50,057 nucleotides of DNA. Source: Streptomyces sp. ISL-66. GTDB lineage: Bacteria > Actinomycetota > Actinomycetes > Streptomycetales > Streptomycetaceae. The position numbers and the translations under genes are program-made. Location: contig NZ_JAGGOW010000074.1 in NCBI RefSeq assembly GCF_018614135.1, forward strand, positions 1 to 50,057, given 5' to 3'. This document shows positions 43,532 to 50,057 of the stretch, one piece after another. The notes under the pieces are model-generated. The model worked only from the letters and a program-made list of their open reading frames with translations, searched no databases and was not told where the DNA came from. The first letter of the stretch is position 1. Each line of letters begins with the position of its first letter.

Positions 43532-44002
43532 ATGAGCGATTCAGGCCAGGACCACCCCGCCCGCAGCCCGGCCCGCACCCCCGCCCCGACCGGCGGCGCG
43601 GCCTCCGGCGCGGCGTCCGGCGGGGCCACCGACCAGTGGTTCGACGACGACGCGGGTCCCGTCGTCCGTCCGTACGCGATGACCCGCGGCCGGACCAGCC
43701 ACGCGGGCCAGCACCGGCTCGACCTGATCGCGCTGGTGGTCGCGGAAGCCGCGGCCGACGACCCGGTCTGGGACGCGACCCTGTCCCCGGAACACGCCCA
43801 CATCCTCGGGCTGTGCCGGGCACGGCCGCAGTCCGTCGCGGAACTCGCGGCCGACCTCGACCTCGCGGTCGGCGTCGTACGCGTCCTGATCGGCGATCTC
43901 GCCGACGACGAGCTGGTCCACGTGACCCGGCCGGTCCCGCCGGCCGAACTGCCCGATGAATCCATACTGCGTGAGGTGATCGATGGCCTTCGGGCGCTCT
44001 AG
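43532..44002 (+). CDS. DUF742 protein (CvnC type)
   Basis: This 156-residue protein has a disordered Pro/Ala/Gly N-terminus to about residue 38, then a DUF742 domain with winged-helix character (VVRPYAMTRGRT, ILGLCRARPQSVAELAADLDLAVGVVRVLIGDL). The start at 43532-43534 was chosen because the frame upstream overlaps cvnB without coding character. Function in the conservon is unknown; a DNA- or protein-binding role is possible. Confidence 0.92.
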   Translation: MSDSGQDHPARSPARTPAPTGGAASGAASGGATDQWFDDDAGPVVRPYAMTRGRTSHAGQHRLDLIALVVAEAAADDPVWDATLSPEHAHILGLCRARPQSVAELAADLDLAVGVVRVLIGDLADDELVHVTRPVPPAELPDESILREVIDGLRAL

Positions 44003-44609
44003 CCGCACCGGCGTCATGCATGCCGTGACGCCGGTCGAGCCGCTGACCCTGAAGATCCTGGTCGCGGGCGGTTTCGGGGTGGGCAAGACCACCCTGGTCA
44101 GTGCGGTGAGCGAGATCAGACCGCTCCGGACGGAGGAACGGCTCTCCGAGCCGGGCCGCCGCGTCGACGACACCGGGGGAGTGGAGGGCAAGAACACCAC
44201 CACCGTGGCCATGGACTTCGGGCGCATCACGCTGCGCGAGGACCTGGTGCTGTACCTGTTCGGCACGCCCGGACAGGACCGGTTCTGGTTCCTGTGGGAC
44301 GAGCTGGCGCAGGGCTCGCTCGGCGCCGTCGTGCTCGCCGACACCCGCCGTCTCGCGGACTGCTTCGCGGCCATCGACTACTTCGAACGGCGCGAGATCC
44401 CGTTCGTGGTCGCGGTGAACTGCTTCGACGGCGCCGACCGGCACCCCGTGGTCTCCGTGCGGGAAGCCCTCGACCTCGCCGCGGAGGTGCCGGTGCTGCT
44501 GTGCGACGCGCGGGACCGGGAGTCGGTGAAGGACGTCCTGGTGGGGGTCGTGGAACACGCGATGACGCTGGCCCGGGCCCGCCGGCAGAGTCTGAGCGCG
44601 GGGGCTTGA
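43983..44609 (+). CDS. Conservon small GTPase (CvnD type)
   Basis: A 208-residue Ras-like/MglA-like ATP/GTP-binding protein. P-loop GGFGVGKTTL at residues 30-39, switch regions around TTTVAMDFG, and GTPGQDRFWFLWDEL as the Walker B/G3 region. The G4 motif is replaced by NCFDGADR, which is usual for this subfamily. It overlaps cvnC by 20 bp and ends the operon. It probably cycles between membrane-bound and free states under control of CvnA and CvnB. Confidence 0.94.
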   Translation: MAFGRSSRTGVMHAVTPVEPLTLKILVAGGFGVGKTTLVSAVSEIRPLRTEERLSEPGRRVDDTGGVEGKNTTTVAMDFGRITLREDLVLYLFGTPGQDRFWFLWDELAQGSLGAVVLADTRRLADCFAAIDYFERREIPFVVAVNCFDGADRHPVVSVREALDLAAEVPVLLCDARDRESVKDVLVGVVEHAMTLARARRQSLSAGA

Positions 44610-44641
44610 GCGCGGGTTTGAGCGTGGGTTTGAGCGTGGTT
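44606..44641 (+). repeat. Three 12-bp tandem repeats at the end of the conservon
   Basis: TTGAGCGCGGGT, TTGAGCGTGGGT and TTGAGCGTGGTT follow each other; the first unit contains the TGA stop of the GTPase gene. Confidence 0.8.
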
Positions 44642-44700
44642 GGGCCCGGGCGCGGGCCCCGAAGTCGGCCCCCCCCGAGGGCCGGAGCCGACATGGAGGA

Positions 44701-44736
44701 GCGGCCCGTACCCCCGCCGACTGGGGTACGGGCCGC
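44701..44736. terminator. Bidirectional terminator between conservon and thiolase operon
   Basis: A perfect 14-bp stem (GCGGCCCGTACCCC at 44701-44714, complement 44723-44736) with an 8-nt loop lies between convergent genes. Confidence 0.88.
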
Positions 44737-44846
44737 AGCTCACATGGGGGGCTCTGGTCCCGTCGCGGAGCGGGACTGTGCAGAGAGTGTGAACCTGCCG
44801 CCAGGGGCCGTCAAGCGTTCGGACAACAGCCCCTGTTCAAGCAGGT

Positions 44847-44889
44847 CACCCCACCCCACCCCCACCCCACCCCCACCCCACCCCCACTC
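44847..44889. repeat. C-rich simple repeat
   Basis: Alternating CCCCA and CCCCCA units, imperfect, on the plus strand. The complementary strand is a run of TGGGG(G), capable of G-quadruplex formation. Confidence 0.75.
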
Positions 44890-44912
44890 CACGCCCACAC
44901 CCCGCCGGGCCG

Positions 44913-46103
44913 CTACCGGACCGCGACGACCGCCGAACCGTGCCCGAACAGCCCCTGGTTCGCGCTGATCGCGGCCCGTGCCCCCGGCACCTGCCGGTCC
45001 CCGGCCGTACCCCGCAGCTGCCACGTGAGCTCGCAGACCTGCGCGATGGCCTGGGCCGGTACCGCTTCCCCGAAGGAAGCCAGCCCGCCACTGGTGTTGA
45101 CGGGAATCCGCCCCCCGAGCGCCGTGGCGCCCTCCCGCACGAGCTTGGCCCCCTCGCCCTCGCCGCACAGGCCGATGTCCTCGTACCACTCCAACTCCAG
45201 TGCGGTGGACAGGTCGTACACCTCGGCGAGCGAGAGGTCGTCCGGCCCGAGCCCCGCCTCCTCGTACGCGGCCCGCGCGATCGATGCCCGGAAGGAGCCG
45301 GGCGCCGGCGCCACGGTGGTCACCGAATCGGTGGCGATGTCCGGCAGGTCCAGGACCGTACGGGGATACGTGGGCGTCACCGTGGACACGGCCCGGATCC
45401 GCACCGGGTCCGCGATCCCCCGCGAGCGCGCGAAGTCCATGCTGCTCAGCACGAGCGCCGCGCCCCCGTCGGAGGTGGCGCAGATGTCGAGCAGCCGCAG
45501 CGGATCGGCCACGATCGCCGAGGCGGCGACCTCCTCGACCGTCACGGCCTTGCGGTAGCGGGCGTTCGGGTTGAGCAGCCCGGCCGCCGCGTTCTTCACC
45601 TTGACCTGCGCGAAGTCCTCACCGGTGTCCCCGTACAGGGCCATGCGGCGCCGCGCGTACAGGGCGAAGTACGCCGGATTGGTGGCCCCGAGGACCCGGA
45701 AGCGCAGCCAGTCCGGGTCGTCCGGCCGCTCCCCGCCCGCCGGGGCGAAGAACCCCTTCGGCGCGGCGTCCGCCCCGACCACCAGGACCACGTCGGCGAG
45801 GCCGGCCAGGATCTGCGCCCGGGCCGCCCCGATGGCCTGGGCGCCGGAGGCGCAGGCGGCGTACACGCTGGTCACGCGCGCGCCCTGCCAGCCGAGCGCC
45901 CGGGCGAAGGTCGCGCCGGCCACGTAGCCGGGGTAGCCCGACCGTACGGTGTCGGCCCCGACGATGGACCGCACGTCCGTCCAGTCCAGTCCGGCGTCGG
46001 CGAGCGCGGTCCGGGCCGCGGCCCGCCCGTACTCGACGAAGCTGCGGCCCCATTTGCCCCACGGGTGCATGCCTGCCCCGAGGACGGCGATGTCGGCGCT
46101 CAC
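44913..46103 (-). CDS. Thiolase-fold protein (lipid-transfer/SCP-x type)
   Basis: A 396-residue protein of the thiolase superfamily, subgroup often named lipid-transfer protein, that includes retro-aldol enzymes of steroid side-chain degradation. The nucleophile position is C84 in YAACASGAQAI. The C-terminal motif reads ANQGLFGHGSAVVA, not the Cys-containing motif of degradative thiolases. NTSGGLASFGEAVPAQAIAQ near 340 is typical. It overlaps the DUF35 gene by 4 bp. As known for such pairs, the DUF35 partner is likely needed for activity. The substrate, a CoA thioester, is not predictable. Confidence 0.9.
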   Translation of the reverse strand: MSADIAVLGAGMHPWGKWGRSFVEYGRAAARTALADAGLDWTDVRSIVGADTVRSGYPGYVAGATFARALGWQGARVTSVYAACASGAQAIGAARAQILAGLADVVLVVGADAAPKGFFAPAGGERPDDPDWLRFRVLGATNPAYFALYARRRMALYGDTGEDFAQVKVKNAAAGLLNPNARYRKAVTVEEVAASAIVADPLRLLDICATSDGGAALVLSSMDFARSRGIADPVRIRAVSTVTPTYPRTVLDLPDIATDSVTTVAPAPGSFRASIARAAYEEAGLGPDDLSLAEVYDLSTALELEWYEDIGLCGEGEGAKLVREGATALGGRIPVNTSGGLASFGEAVPAQAIAQVCELTWQLRGTAGDRQVPGARAAISANQGLFGHGSAVVAVR

Positions 46104-46576
46104 TGCTCCGACCCCACGGGCCGGAACCGCCAGGTGGTCCAGGTGGTGCCGGAGGCGTCCTCGTTCAGGACCCCGCCGACCACCTCGACCTCCATGCCGA
46201 CCGCCAGATCGGCGACGCCCACCCCGGGCGCCGCCTGCCCGAGCACGATCATCCCCTCGGCCTCCAGCTCCACGGCGACCAGCGTGTACGGGGTCCAGGG
46301 CGCGTCCGGATCGGACACGTACGGCGCGGGCGGCCGGTAGCGCCCGTCGGTGTAGGACCAGACCCGGCCGCGCGGGGAGAGCGGGGTCTCGGCGAGTTCA
46401 CCGCCGCCCGGGCAGTGCGGATTGCGGCAGTACGCGTCCTCGCGCGGGAAGAACACGGCGGCGCAGGCGGAGCACCGGGTGCCGAGCAGCCGGAAGCCGC
46501 CCTCCGCACCGTCCTCGGTGAACCACCCGCTCACGACGGGTGTGCGTGTGCGTTCCAAGACCCCTCCCGAAAACAT
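46100..46576 (-). CDS. DUF35 OB-fold protein with rubredoxin-like zinc ribbon
   Basis: This 158-residue acyl-CoA-associated protein carries a zinc ribbon with C35, C38, C50 and C55 (TRCSACAAVFFPREDAYCRNPHC), then an OB fold (RVWSYTDGRY, PYTLVAVELEAEGMIVLGQ). Such proteins form complexes with the thiolase encoded next, whose start overlaps this stop. The start given is ATG 46574-46576, but it abuts the palindromic operator and has no ribosome site. TTG at 46556-46558, 4 nt behind GGGAGGGG, may be the true start and would remove six residues. Confidence 0.88.
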   Translation of the reverse strand: MFSGGVLERTRTPVVSGWFTEDGAEGGFRLLGTRCSACAAVFFPREDAYCRNPHCPGGGELAETPLSPRGRVWSYTDGRYRPPAPYVSDPDAPWTPYTLVAVELEAEGMIVLGQAAPGVGVADLAVGMEVEVVGGVLNEDASGTTWTTWRFRPVGSEQ

Positions 46577-46578
46577 AA

Positions 46579-46595
46579 TCTGACGATCCGTCAGA
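46579..46595. promoter_or_regulatory. Palindromic operator TCTGACGATCCGTCAGA
   Basis: Perfect 7-bp arms around 3 bp, immediately upstream of the DUF35-thiolase operon and probably between its -35 and -10 boxes. The form TGACGnnnCGTCA is typical of operators of TetR-family repressors of acyl-CoA metabolism. No such regulator is encoded in the window. Confidence 0.6.
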
Positions 46596-46601
46596 AGTCT
46601 G

Positions 46602-47432
46602 TCACGGGAACGCGTCCCCGGTCACCCGTTCTCGGCGAGCCAATTCCGCGCGATCCGCCAGAACTCCTCGTACGAACCGAAGGTCACGCCCGGCGCCGTA
46701 CTGACGGCCGGACGGCCGGACGGCCGCGACAGAGACGGGGAAGTCGAAGTAGGTGTCCGGGAAGGCCTCCGGTTTGTACGTGAAGTGCCACCACTCCTCC
46801 GGCAGGTTCACGAACCCCTGCGCGCCGAGCGCCTCCTTCAGCGTGTTCCGGTGAGCGCGGGCGGGGCCGGTGACCCGAGGATTGTCCGTACGGGCCAGCG
46901 GATCGAAGAAGTCGAAGGGCGTCCCCATGTCGAGGGGCTCGCGGCCGAGATCCGTCAGCGCGACGTCGACGGTGCTCCCGCGGCTGTGCCCGGACTTCTC
47001 GGCGATGTAGCCCTCCGGAACCAGCCGGTCCTTCTCCACCCGGGGGTAGAACTCCGCCTTGGTCCCCTGGTCCGCCCCGTCCCGGGCCCACTGGACGAAC
47101 CGGTCCACGGCCCGCTGCGGCCGGTAGCAGTCGTACACCAGCAGGGAGTACCCGCGTCGCAGCACCTCCCGCTGCGCCCGCCGCAAGGCCTCGGCGGCCG
47201 GCCGGGCGAGCAGGCAGACGGGCTCCTCGTAGCCCTCGACGACGGCCCCGGTGAAATTGTGCGCGGTGGCGTACCGCATCTCCTGGCCGATGCTCGGATC
47301 GACCTCGGCGAGGGCGGCGAACCCGGGGGCGGGGATCTCGGGGGCGGGGATCCCGGTCGGGGCGGGGATCGCGAGATTCCCGAGTGCTCCCGCACAGGTC
47401 ACAACGGCCAGCATGCGCATACCCCTTGGCAT
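46602..47432 (-). CDS. D-alanyl-D-alanine dipeptidase (VanX/peptidase M15D family), likely frameshifted at the 3' end
   Basis: A zinc peptidase that splits D-Ala-D-Ala. In this 276-residue version zinc ligands are H149 and D156 (SGHSRGSTVD) and H216, with catalytic E213 (PEEWWHF) and R104 (YDCYRPQR). A signal peptide (MPRGMRMLAVVTCAGALG) suggests secretion. ATG 47430-47432 is given for its charged N-terminus; ATG 47412-47414 has a better ribosome site (AAGGGG, 7 nt) and is possible. The family normally ends soon after DTYFDFPV. Here another ~43 residues follow in poor codon usage, past three 8-bp repeats, while another frame looks coding (see findings). Confidence 0.85.
   Translation of the reverse strand: MPRGMRMLAVVTCAGALGNLAIPAPTGIPAPEIPAPGFAALAEVDPSIGQEMRYATAHNFTGAVVEGYEEPVCLLARPAAEALRRAQREVLRRGYSLLVYDCYRPQRAVDRFVQWARDGADQGTKAEFYPRVEKDRLVPEGYIAEKSGHSRGSTVDVALTDLGREPLDMGTPFDFFDPLARTDNPRVTGPARAHRNTLKEALGAQGFVNLPEEWWHFTYKPEAFPDTYFDFPVSVAAVRPSGRQYGAGRDLRFVRGVLADRAELARRERVTGDAFP
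46703..46726. repeat. Three perfect 8-bp repeats GACGGCCG
   Basis: Units at 46703-46710, 46711-46718 and 46719-46726, inside the 3' part of the dipeptidase gene. The unit length is not a multiple of three, so any gain or loss changes the frame. Confidence 0.85.
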
Positions 47433-47437
47433 ACCAT
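47432..47437 (+). promoter_or_regulatory. -10 box of a probable leaderless NUDIX transcript
   Basis: TACCAT ends 6 nt before the ATG at 47444. No ribosome site is present between them. The spacing equals that seen for the other NUDIX gene at 30800. Confidence 0.45.
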
Positions 47438-47443
47438 CGCCGC

Positions 47444-47953
47444 ATGCCGGCGCACCTGAGGGACTCGCACTGCTCCACCTGCGGAGCACTGTTCGATGCG
47501 ACCGAGTGGCCGCGTACGTGCCCCTCGTGCGGCGCGGTCGCCTACCGCAACCCCCTCCCGGTGGCGGTCGCCCTCCTTCCGGTCGAGGACGAGCTCGGCA
47601 CCGGCCTGGTGGTCATCACCCGCACCATCGAACCGGCCCTCGGCGGCATCGCCCTGCCCGGCGGCTTCATGGACTTCGGCGAGGACTGGCGCGAATCGGT
47701 CGTCCGTGAACTCCGGGAGGAGACGGGCATCCACGCCCCGGCCCGCGAGGTCACCCTGGCCGGCGCCCACAGCTCCCCGGCCGGCCACCTGCTCCTCTTC
47801 GGCCTCTTGCCGGCCCGCCCGGTCTCCGCCCTCCCGCCGTCCGTCCCGACGGACGAGACCACGGGCTGGCACGTCCTGCGCGGCCCGCGGGACCTGGCGT
47901 TCCCGCTCCACACGAAGGTGGCGGCGGAATGGTTCGGCGGGCGCCACGCCTGA
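47444..47953 (+). CDS. NUDIX hydrolase with N-terminal zinc ribbon
   Basis: A 169-residue protein. C10, C13, C26 and C29 form a zinc ribbon (CSTCG, CPSCG), followed by a NUDIX domain with the box beginning GGFMDFGEDWRESVVREL and continuing REETGI at about residues 67-90. Zinc ribbon plus NUDIX recalls NudC-like NADH pyrophosphatases, but this protein is shorter and lacks the NudC SQPWPFPxS motif, so the substrate is open. The start at 47444 was chosen for the ribbon and the -10 spacing. It is divergent from the dipeptidase gene with only 11 bp between starts. Confidence 0.9.
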   Translation: MPAHLRDSHCSTCGALFDATEWPRTCPSCGAVAYRNPLPVAVALLPVEDELGTGLVVITRTIEPALGGIALPGGFMDFGEDWRESVVRELREETGIHAPAREVTLAGAHSSPAGHLLLFGLLPARPVSALPPSVPTDETTGWHVLRGPRDLAFPLHTKVAAEWFGGRHA

Positions 47954-48031
47954 TCCGGTGCGCGGCTACGCGTGGTCCGGTAGGAGGCCGCGCCTGATCC
48001 GGTACGCGGCCACGCCGTGCCGTGGTCCGGT
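47947..48031. repeat. Imperfect direct repeat at the end of the NUDIX gene
   Basis: CGCCTGATCCGGTgCGCGGC at 47947 recurs at 47991 as CGCCTGATCCGGTaCGCGGC, and both units end in GTGGTCCGGT (to 47981 and 48031). The first copy contains the NUDIX stop codon. Confidence 0.7.
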
Positions 48032-48205
48032 GCGCGCAGGCCCTTTCGCCAGGGGTGAACACTTTACCCGCCCCTGATGGCATGCTCCGGTCAAATCTGC
48101 CAGGCTTCCGGCAGCCGTCACCCCCTGGCTGCCCTCCGGCGCACCCAAGCCGGCCCGGCAGTCACCGAGCAGGCCGCGAACCCGGCCGCCTCAAAGGAGT
48201 TTCGC

Positions 48206-50047
48206 GTGAGAGCCACCCCCCACAAGGCCCTCGCGGCGAGCGCTTTCGCCATCGCCGCGCTGGTCGCCTCCGCACTGCCCGCCACCTCCGCGGCGGCCGC
48301 GCCCGCCGCCTGCACCCCCGCCCAGGTGGTCGCCAACGGCGGCTTCGAAAGCGGAACGTCGCCCTGGAGCCAGTCGCAGGCCGGTGTGATCACCAACCGC
48401 ACCGGCCAGAGCGCCCACGGCGGCACGTACTTCGCCTGGCTGAACGGCGTCGGCACCACCCACACCGACACGCTCACCCAGAGCGTCGCGATCCCGGCCG
48501 GATGCGGCACCGCGACCCTGAGCTTCTGGCTGCACATCGGCACCGCCGAGACCACGACGTCCAGCAAGTACGACAAGCTGACGGCGAAGATCGGCACCAC
48601 GACGCTCGCGACGTACTCGAACCTCGACAAGAACACCGGCTACGCGCAGAAGACCTTCGACGTCTCGGCCTTCGCGGGCCAGAGCGTCAACCTCGCCTTC
48701 ACCGGCACCGAGGACTCCAGCCTCCAGACGAGCTTCGTCGTCGACGACGTCGCCCTCAACACGTCCGGCACCACCACCCCGCCCGCGGACCCCACGCGCA
48801 CACCGGCCGCCCCCGCCTACACCGTCAACCTGAGCAGCGACGCGAGCGGCACCGTCTGGAACGGCCACGAGAGCGCGAGCTTCACCAACACCTCCGCCGC
48901 ACCCCTCGGCGAGGTCTACCTCAGGCTGTGGGACAACTACCACGGCACCTGCTCCGCCATGCCGATCGCGGTCACCAACGTCACCGGCGGCACCGCGGGA
49001 GCCCTGTCCGTCGACTGCACCGCCCTCAAGATTGACCTGCCGGCGCCCCTTACCCAGGGGCAGAGCGCCACGATCGGCTTCGACCTCGGCATCACCGTTC
49101 CGAGCGGCGCCGACCGCTTCGGACACGACGGGGCCTTCAGCTTCATCGGAAACGCCCTGCCCGTACTCGCCGTCCGGGACGGAGCGGGCTGGCACCTGGA
49201 CCCGTACACCAACAACGGCGAGTCGTTCTACTCACTGGCCTCCGACTTCAGCGTGGCCCTCGACCACCCGAGCACCCTCCTGGTACCGGCCACGGGCGCG
49301 TCGGTCGACACCCCCGGCACCAGCGGGCGCACGATCACCACCGCCACCGCCTCGAAGGTCCGCGACTTCGCCTGGGCCGCCGGCCCGTTCGCCAAGATCT
49401 CCGGAACCTCGGCCTCGGGCACCCCGGTCAACGTCTACTCCGTCTCCGGCATCAGCGCGGCCGACTCGCAGTCGATGCTCACCACGGCCAAGTCCGCCGT
49501 CGACGCGCACTCGGCCAGGTTCGGGGCCTACCCGTACGGCGAGCTGGACGCGGTCATCGACAACAGCTTCTGGTTCGGCGGCATGGAATACCCCGGGTTC
49601 GTCCTCGACCTGGTCAGCACCACCGCGCTCACCCACGAGATCGCGCACCAGTGGTGGTACGGCATCGTCGGCGACGACCAGTACACCAGCCCCTGGCTCG
49701 ACGAGGCGTTCACCGACTACGCCACCGACCTGGCGCAGAACAAGACCGGCGCGAGCTGCTGGAACAGCGTCTCGTGGGCCTCTTCGGCCGAGAAGATCAC
49801 CAACCCGATGGCCTACTGGGACACCCACTCGTCCCGGTACTCCACCGTCATCTACGGCTACGGCAAGTGCGCCCTGCACGACCTGCGGCGCGTCCTCGGC
49901 GACACGGTCATGGCCAAACTGCTGAAGGACTACGCCACGTCGCACTGGTACGGGGTGTCGACCACGGCCGAGTTCAAGGCGGCCGCCCAGGCCGCCACGA
50001 CCACGGACCTGACCTCGTTCTGGACCCAGCACCGCATCGAGGGCTGA
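48206..50047 (+). CDS. Secreted M1-family zinc metallopeptidase with N-terminal beta-sandwich domain
   Basis: A 613-residue secreted peptidase. The signal peptide ends near residue 32 (ATSAAAA). Residues 36-188 look like a carbohydrate-binding-type beta sandwich ([13 protein letters not shown] ... SFVVDDVAL), joined by a Thr/Pro linker to an M1 gluzincin domain. H477, E478 and H481 (HEIAH) and E500 (WLDEAFTDY) are the zinc site; GGMEY at 458-462 is the M1 exopeptidase motif variant. The start is GTG 48206-48208 with AAGGAG 7 nt upstream; longer in-frame starts lack a ribosome site. The gene ends 10 bp before the right edge. Confidence 0.93.
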   Translation: MRATPHKALAASAFAIAALVASALPATSAAAAPAACTPAQVVANGGFESGTSPWSQSQAGVITNRTGQSAHGGTYFAWLNGVGTTHTDTLTQSVAIPAGCGTATLSFWLHIGTAETTTSSKYDKLTAKIGTTTLATYSNLDKNTGYAQKTFDVSAFAGQSVNLAFTGTEDSSLQTSFVVDDVALNTSGTTTPPADPTRTPAAPAYTVNLSSDASGTVWNGHESASFTNTSAAPLGEVYLRLWDNYHGTCSAMPIAVTNVTGGTAGALSVDCTALKIDLPAPLTQGQSATIGFDLGITVPSGADRFGHDGAFSFIGNALPVLAVRDGAGWHLDPYTNNGESFYSLASDFSVALDHPSTLLVPATGASVDTPGTSGRTITTATASKVRDFAWAAGPFAKISGTSASGTPVNVYSVSGISAADSQSMLTTAKSAVDAHSARFGAYPYGELDAVIDNSFWFGGMEYPGFVLDLVSTTALTHEIAHQWWYGIVGDDQYTSPWLDEAFTDYATDLAQNKTGASCWNSVSWASSAEKITNPMAYWDTHSSRYSTVIYGYGKCALHDLRRVLGDTVMAKLLKDYATSHWYGVSTTAEFKAAAQAATTTDLTSFWTQHRIEG

Positions 50048-50057
50048 ACCACCGCCG

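Larger units (their letters stand above)
44610..44912. other. Intergenic region between conservon and thiolase gene
   Basis: These 303 bp between convergent genes hold the 12-bp repeats, the hairpin at 44701-44736 and a C-rich simple repeat at 44847-44889. No coding ORF was seen. Confidence 0.6.

Noticed and set aside
44847..44889. CRISPR array
   Set aside because: Units are 5-6 bp simple repeats without spacers; no cas genes in the window.

Overview
The window is about 50 kb of a very GC-rich actinobacterial chromosome. Third codon positions are almost always G or C, GTG and TTG starts are common, ATGA-type overlaps occur, and the gene set is typical of Streptomyces: mycothiol deacetylase, BldK-type oligopeptide importers, a conservon and SpoIIE-family phosphatases. 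No rRNA, tRNA, CRISPR array, insertion sequence or prophage was seen. Most of the window reads as core chromosome.

Layout. 1-2,338 (leftward): a proline-rich unknown protein running off the left edge, a small membrane protein, mshB and a 64-residue membrane protein. 2,686-14,436 (leftward): two complete, paralogous five-gene oligopeptide ABC operons in tandem, each ordered binding lipoprotein, two permeases, two ATPases. The position between mshB and typA matches, from memory, the bldK neighbourhood of Streptomyces. 14,887-19,556 (leftward): typA and a solitary 813-residue solute-binding lipoprotein. 19,944-26,926 (rightward): a small coiled-coil protein, a three-subunit succinate dehydrogenase resembling mycobacterial Sdh1, then a TPM-domain membrane protein followed by a PspA protein. 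26,961-33,805 (leftward): a PAS-PAS-GAF-SpoIIE-ATPase phosphatase, an RsbW-like ATPase, a NUDIX hydrolase, a short SPOR-like protein, an NCS1 permease with a cysteine-rich tail and a GntR/HutC regulator. 34,039-36,899 (leftward): a membrane protein of septum-formation type and a secreted subtilase. 37,099-39,063 (rightward): a chimeric gene. 39,106-44,609: a small membrane protein divergent from a four-gene conservon (sensor kinase, Roadblock, DUF742, GTPase). 44,913-47,432 (leftward): a thiolase-like and DUF35 pair under a palindromic operator, then a VanX-type dipeptidase. 47,444-50,047 (rightward): a zinc-ribbon NUDIX hydrolase and a secreted M1 metallopeptidase.

The most unusual object is the gene at 37,099-39,063. 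Its first ~175 codons are the front of a PLP-dependent threonine synthase-like enzyme. The rest is the C-terminal coiled coil and ATPase head of an SMC/SbcC-like protein. The join lies on a 16-bp perfect palindrome, which suggests a deletion scar or a misassembly. The second most unusual is the dipeptidase gene at 46,602-47,432. Three perfect 8-bp repeats sit where one extra unit would switch the reading frame to a better-looking C-terminus, so it looks like a slippage frameshift. Other points of note are a CHxCxH motif in the succinate dehydrogenase membrane subunit, eight cysteines in the tail of the NCS1 permease, a long nested hairpin between the binding-protein and permease genes of one oligopeptide operon, and helically phased repeats near the promoter of the other.
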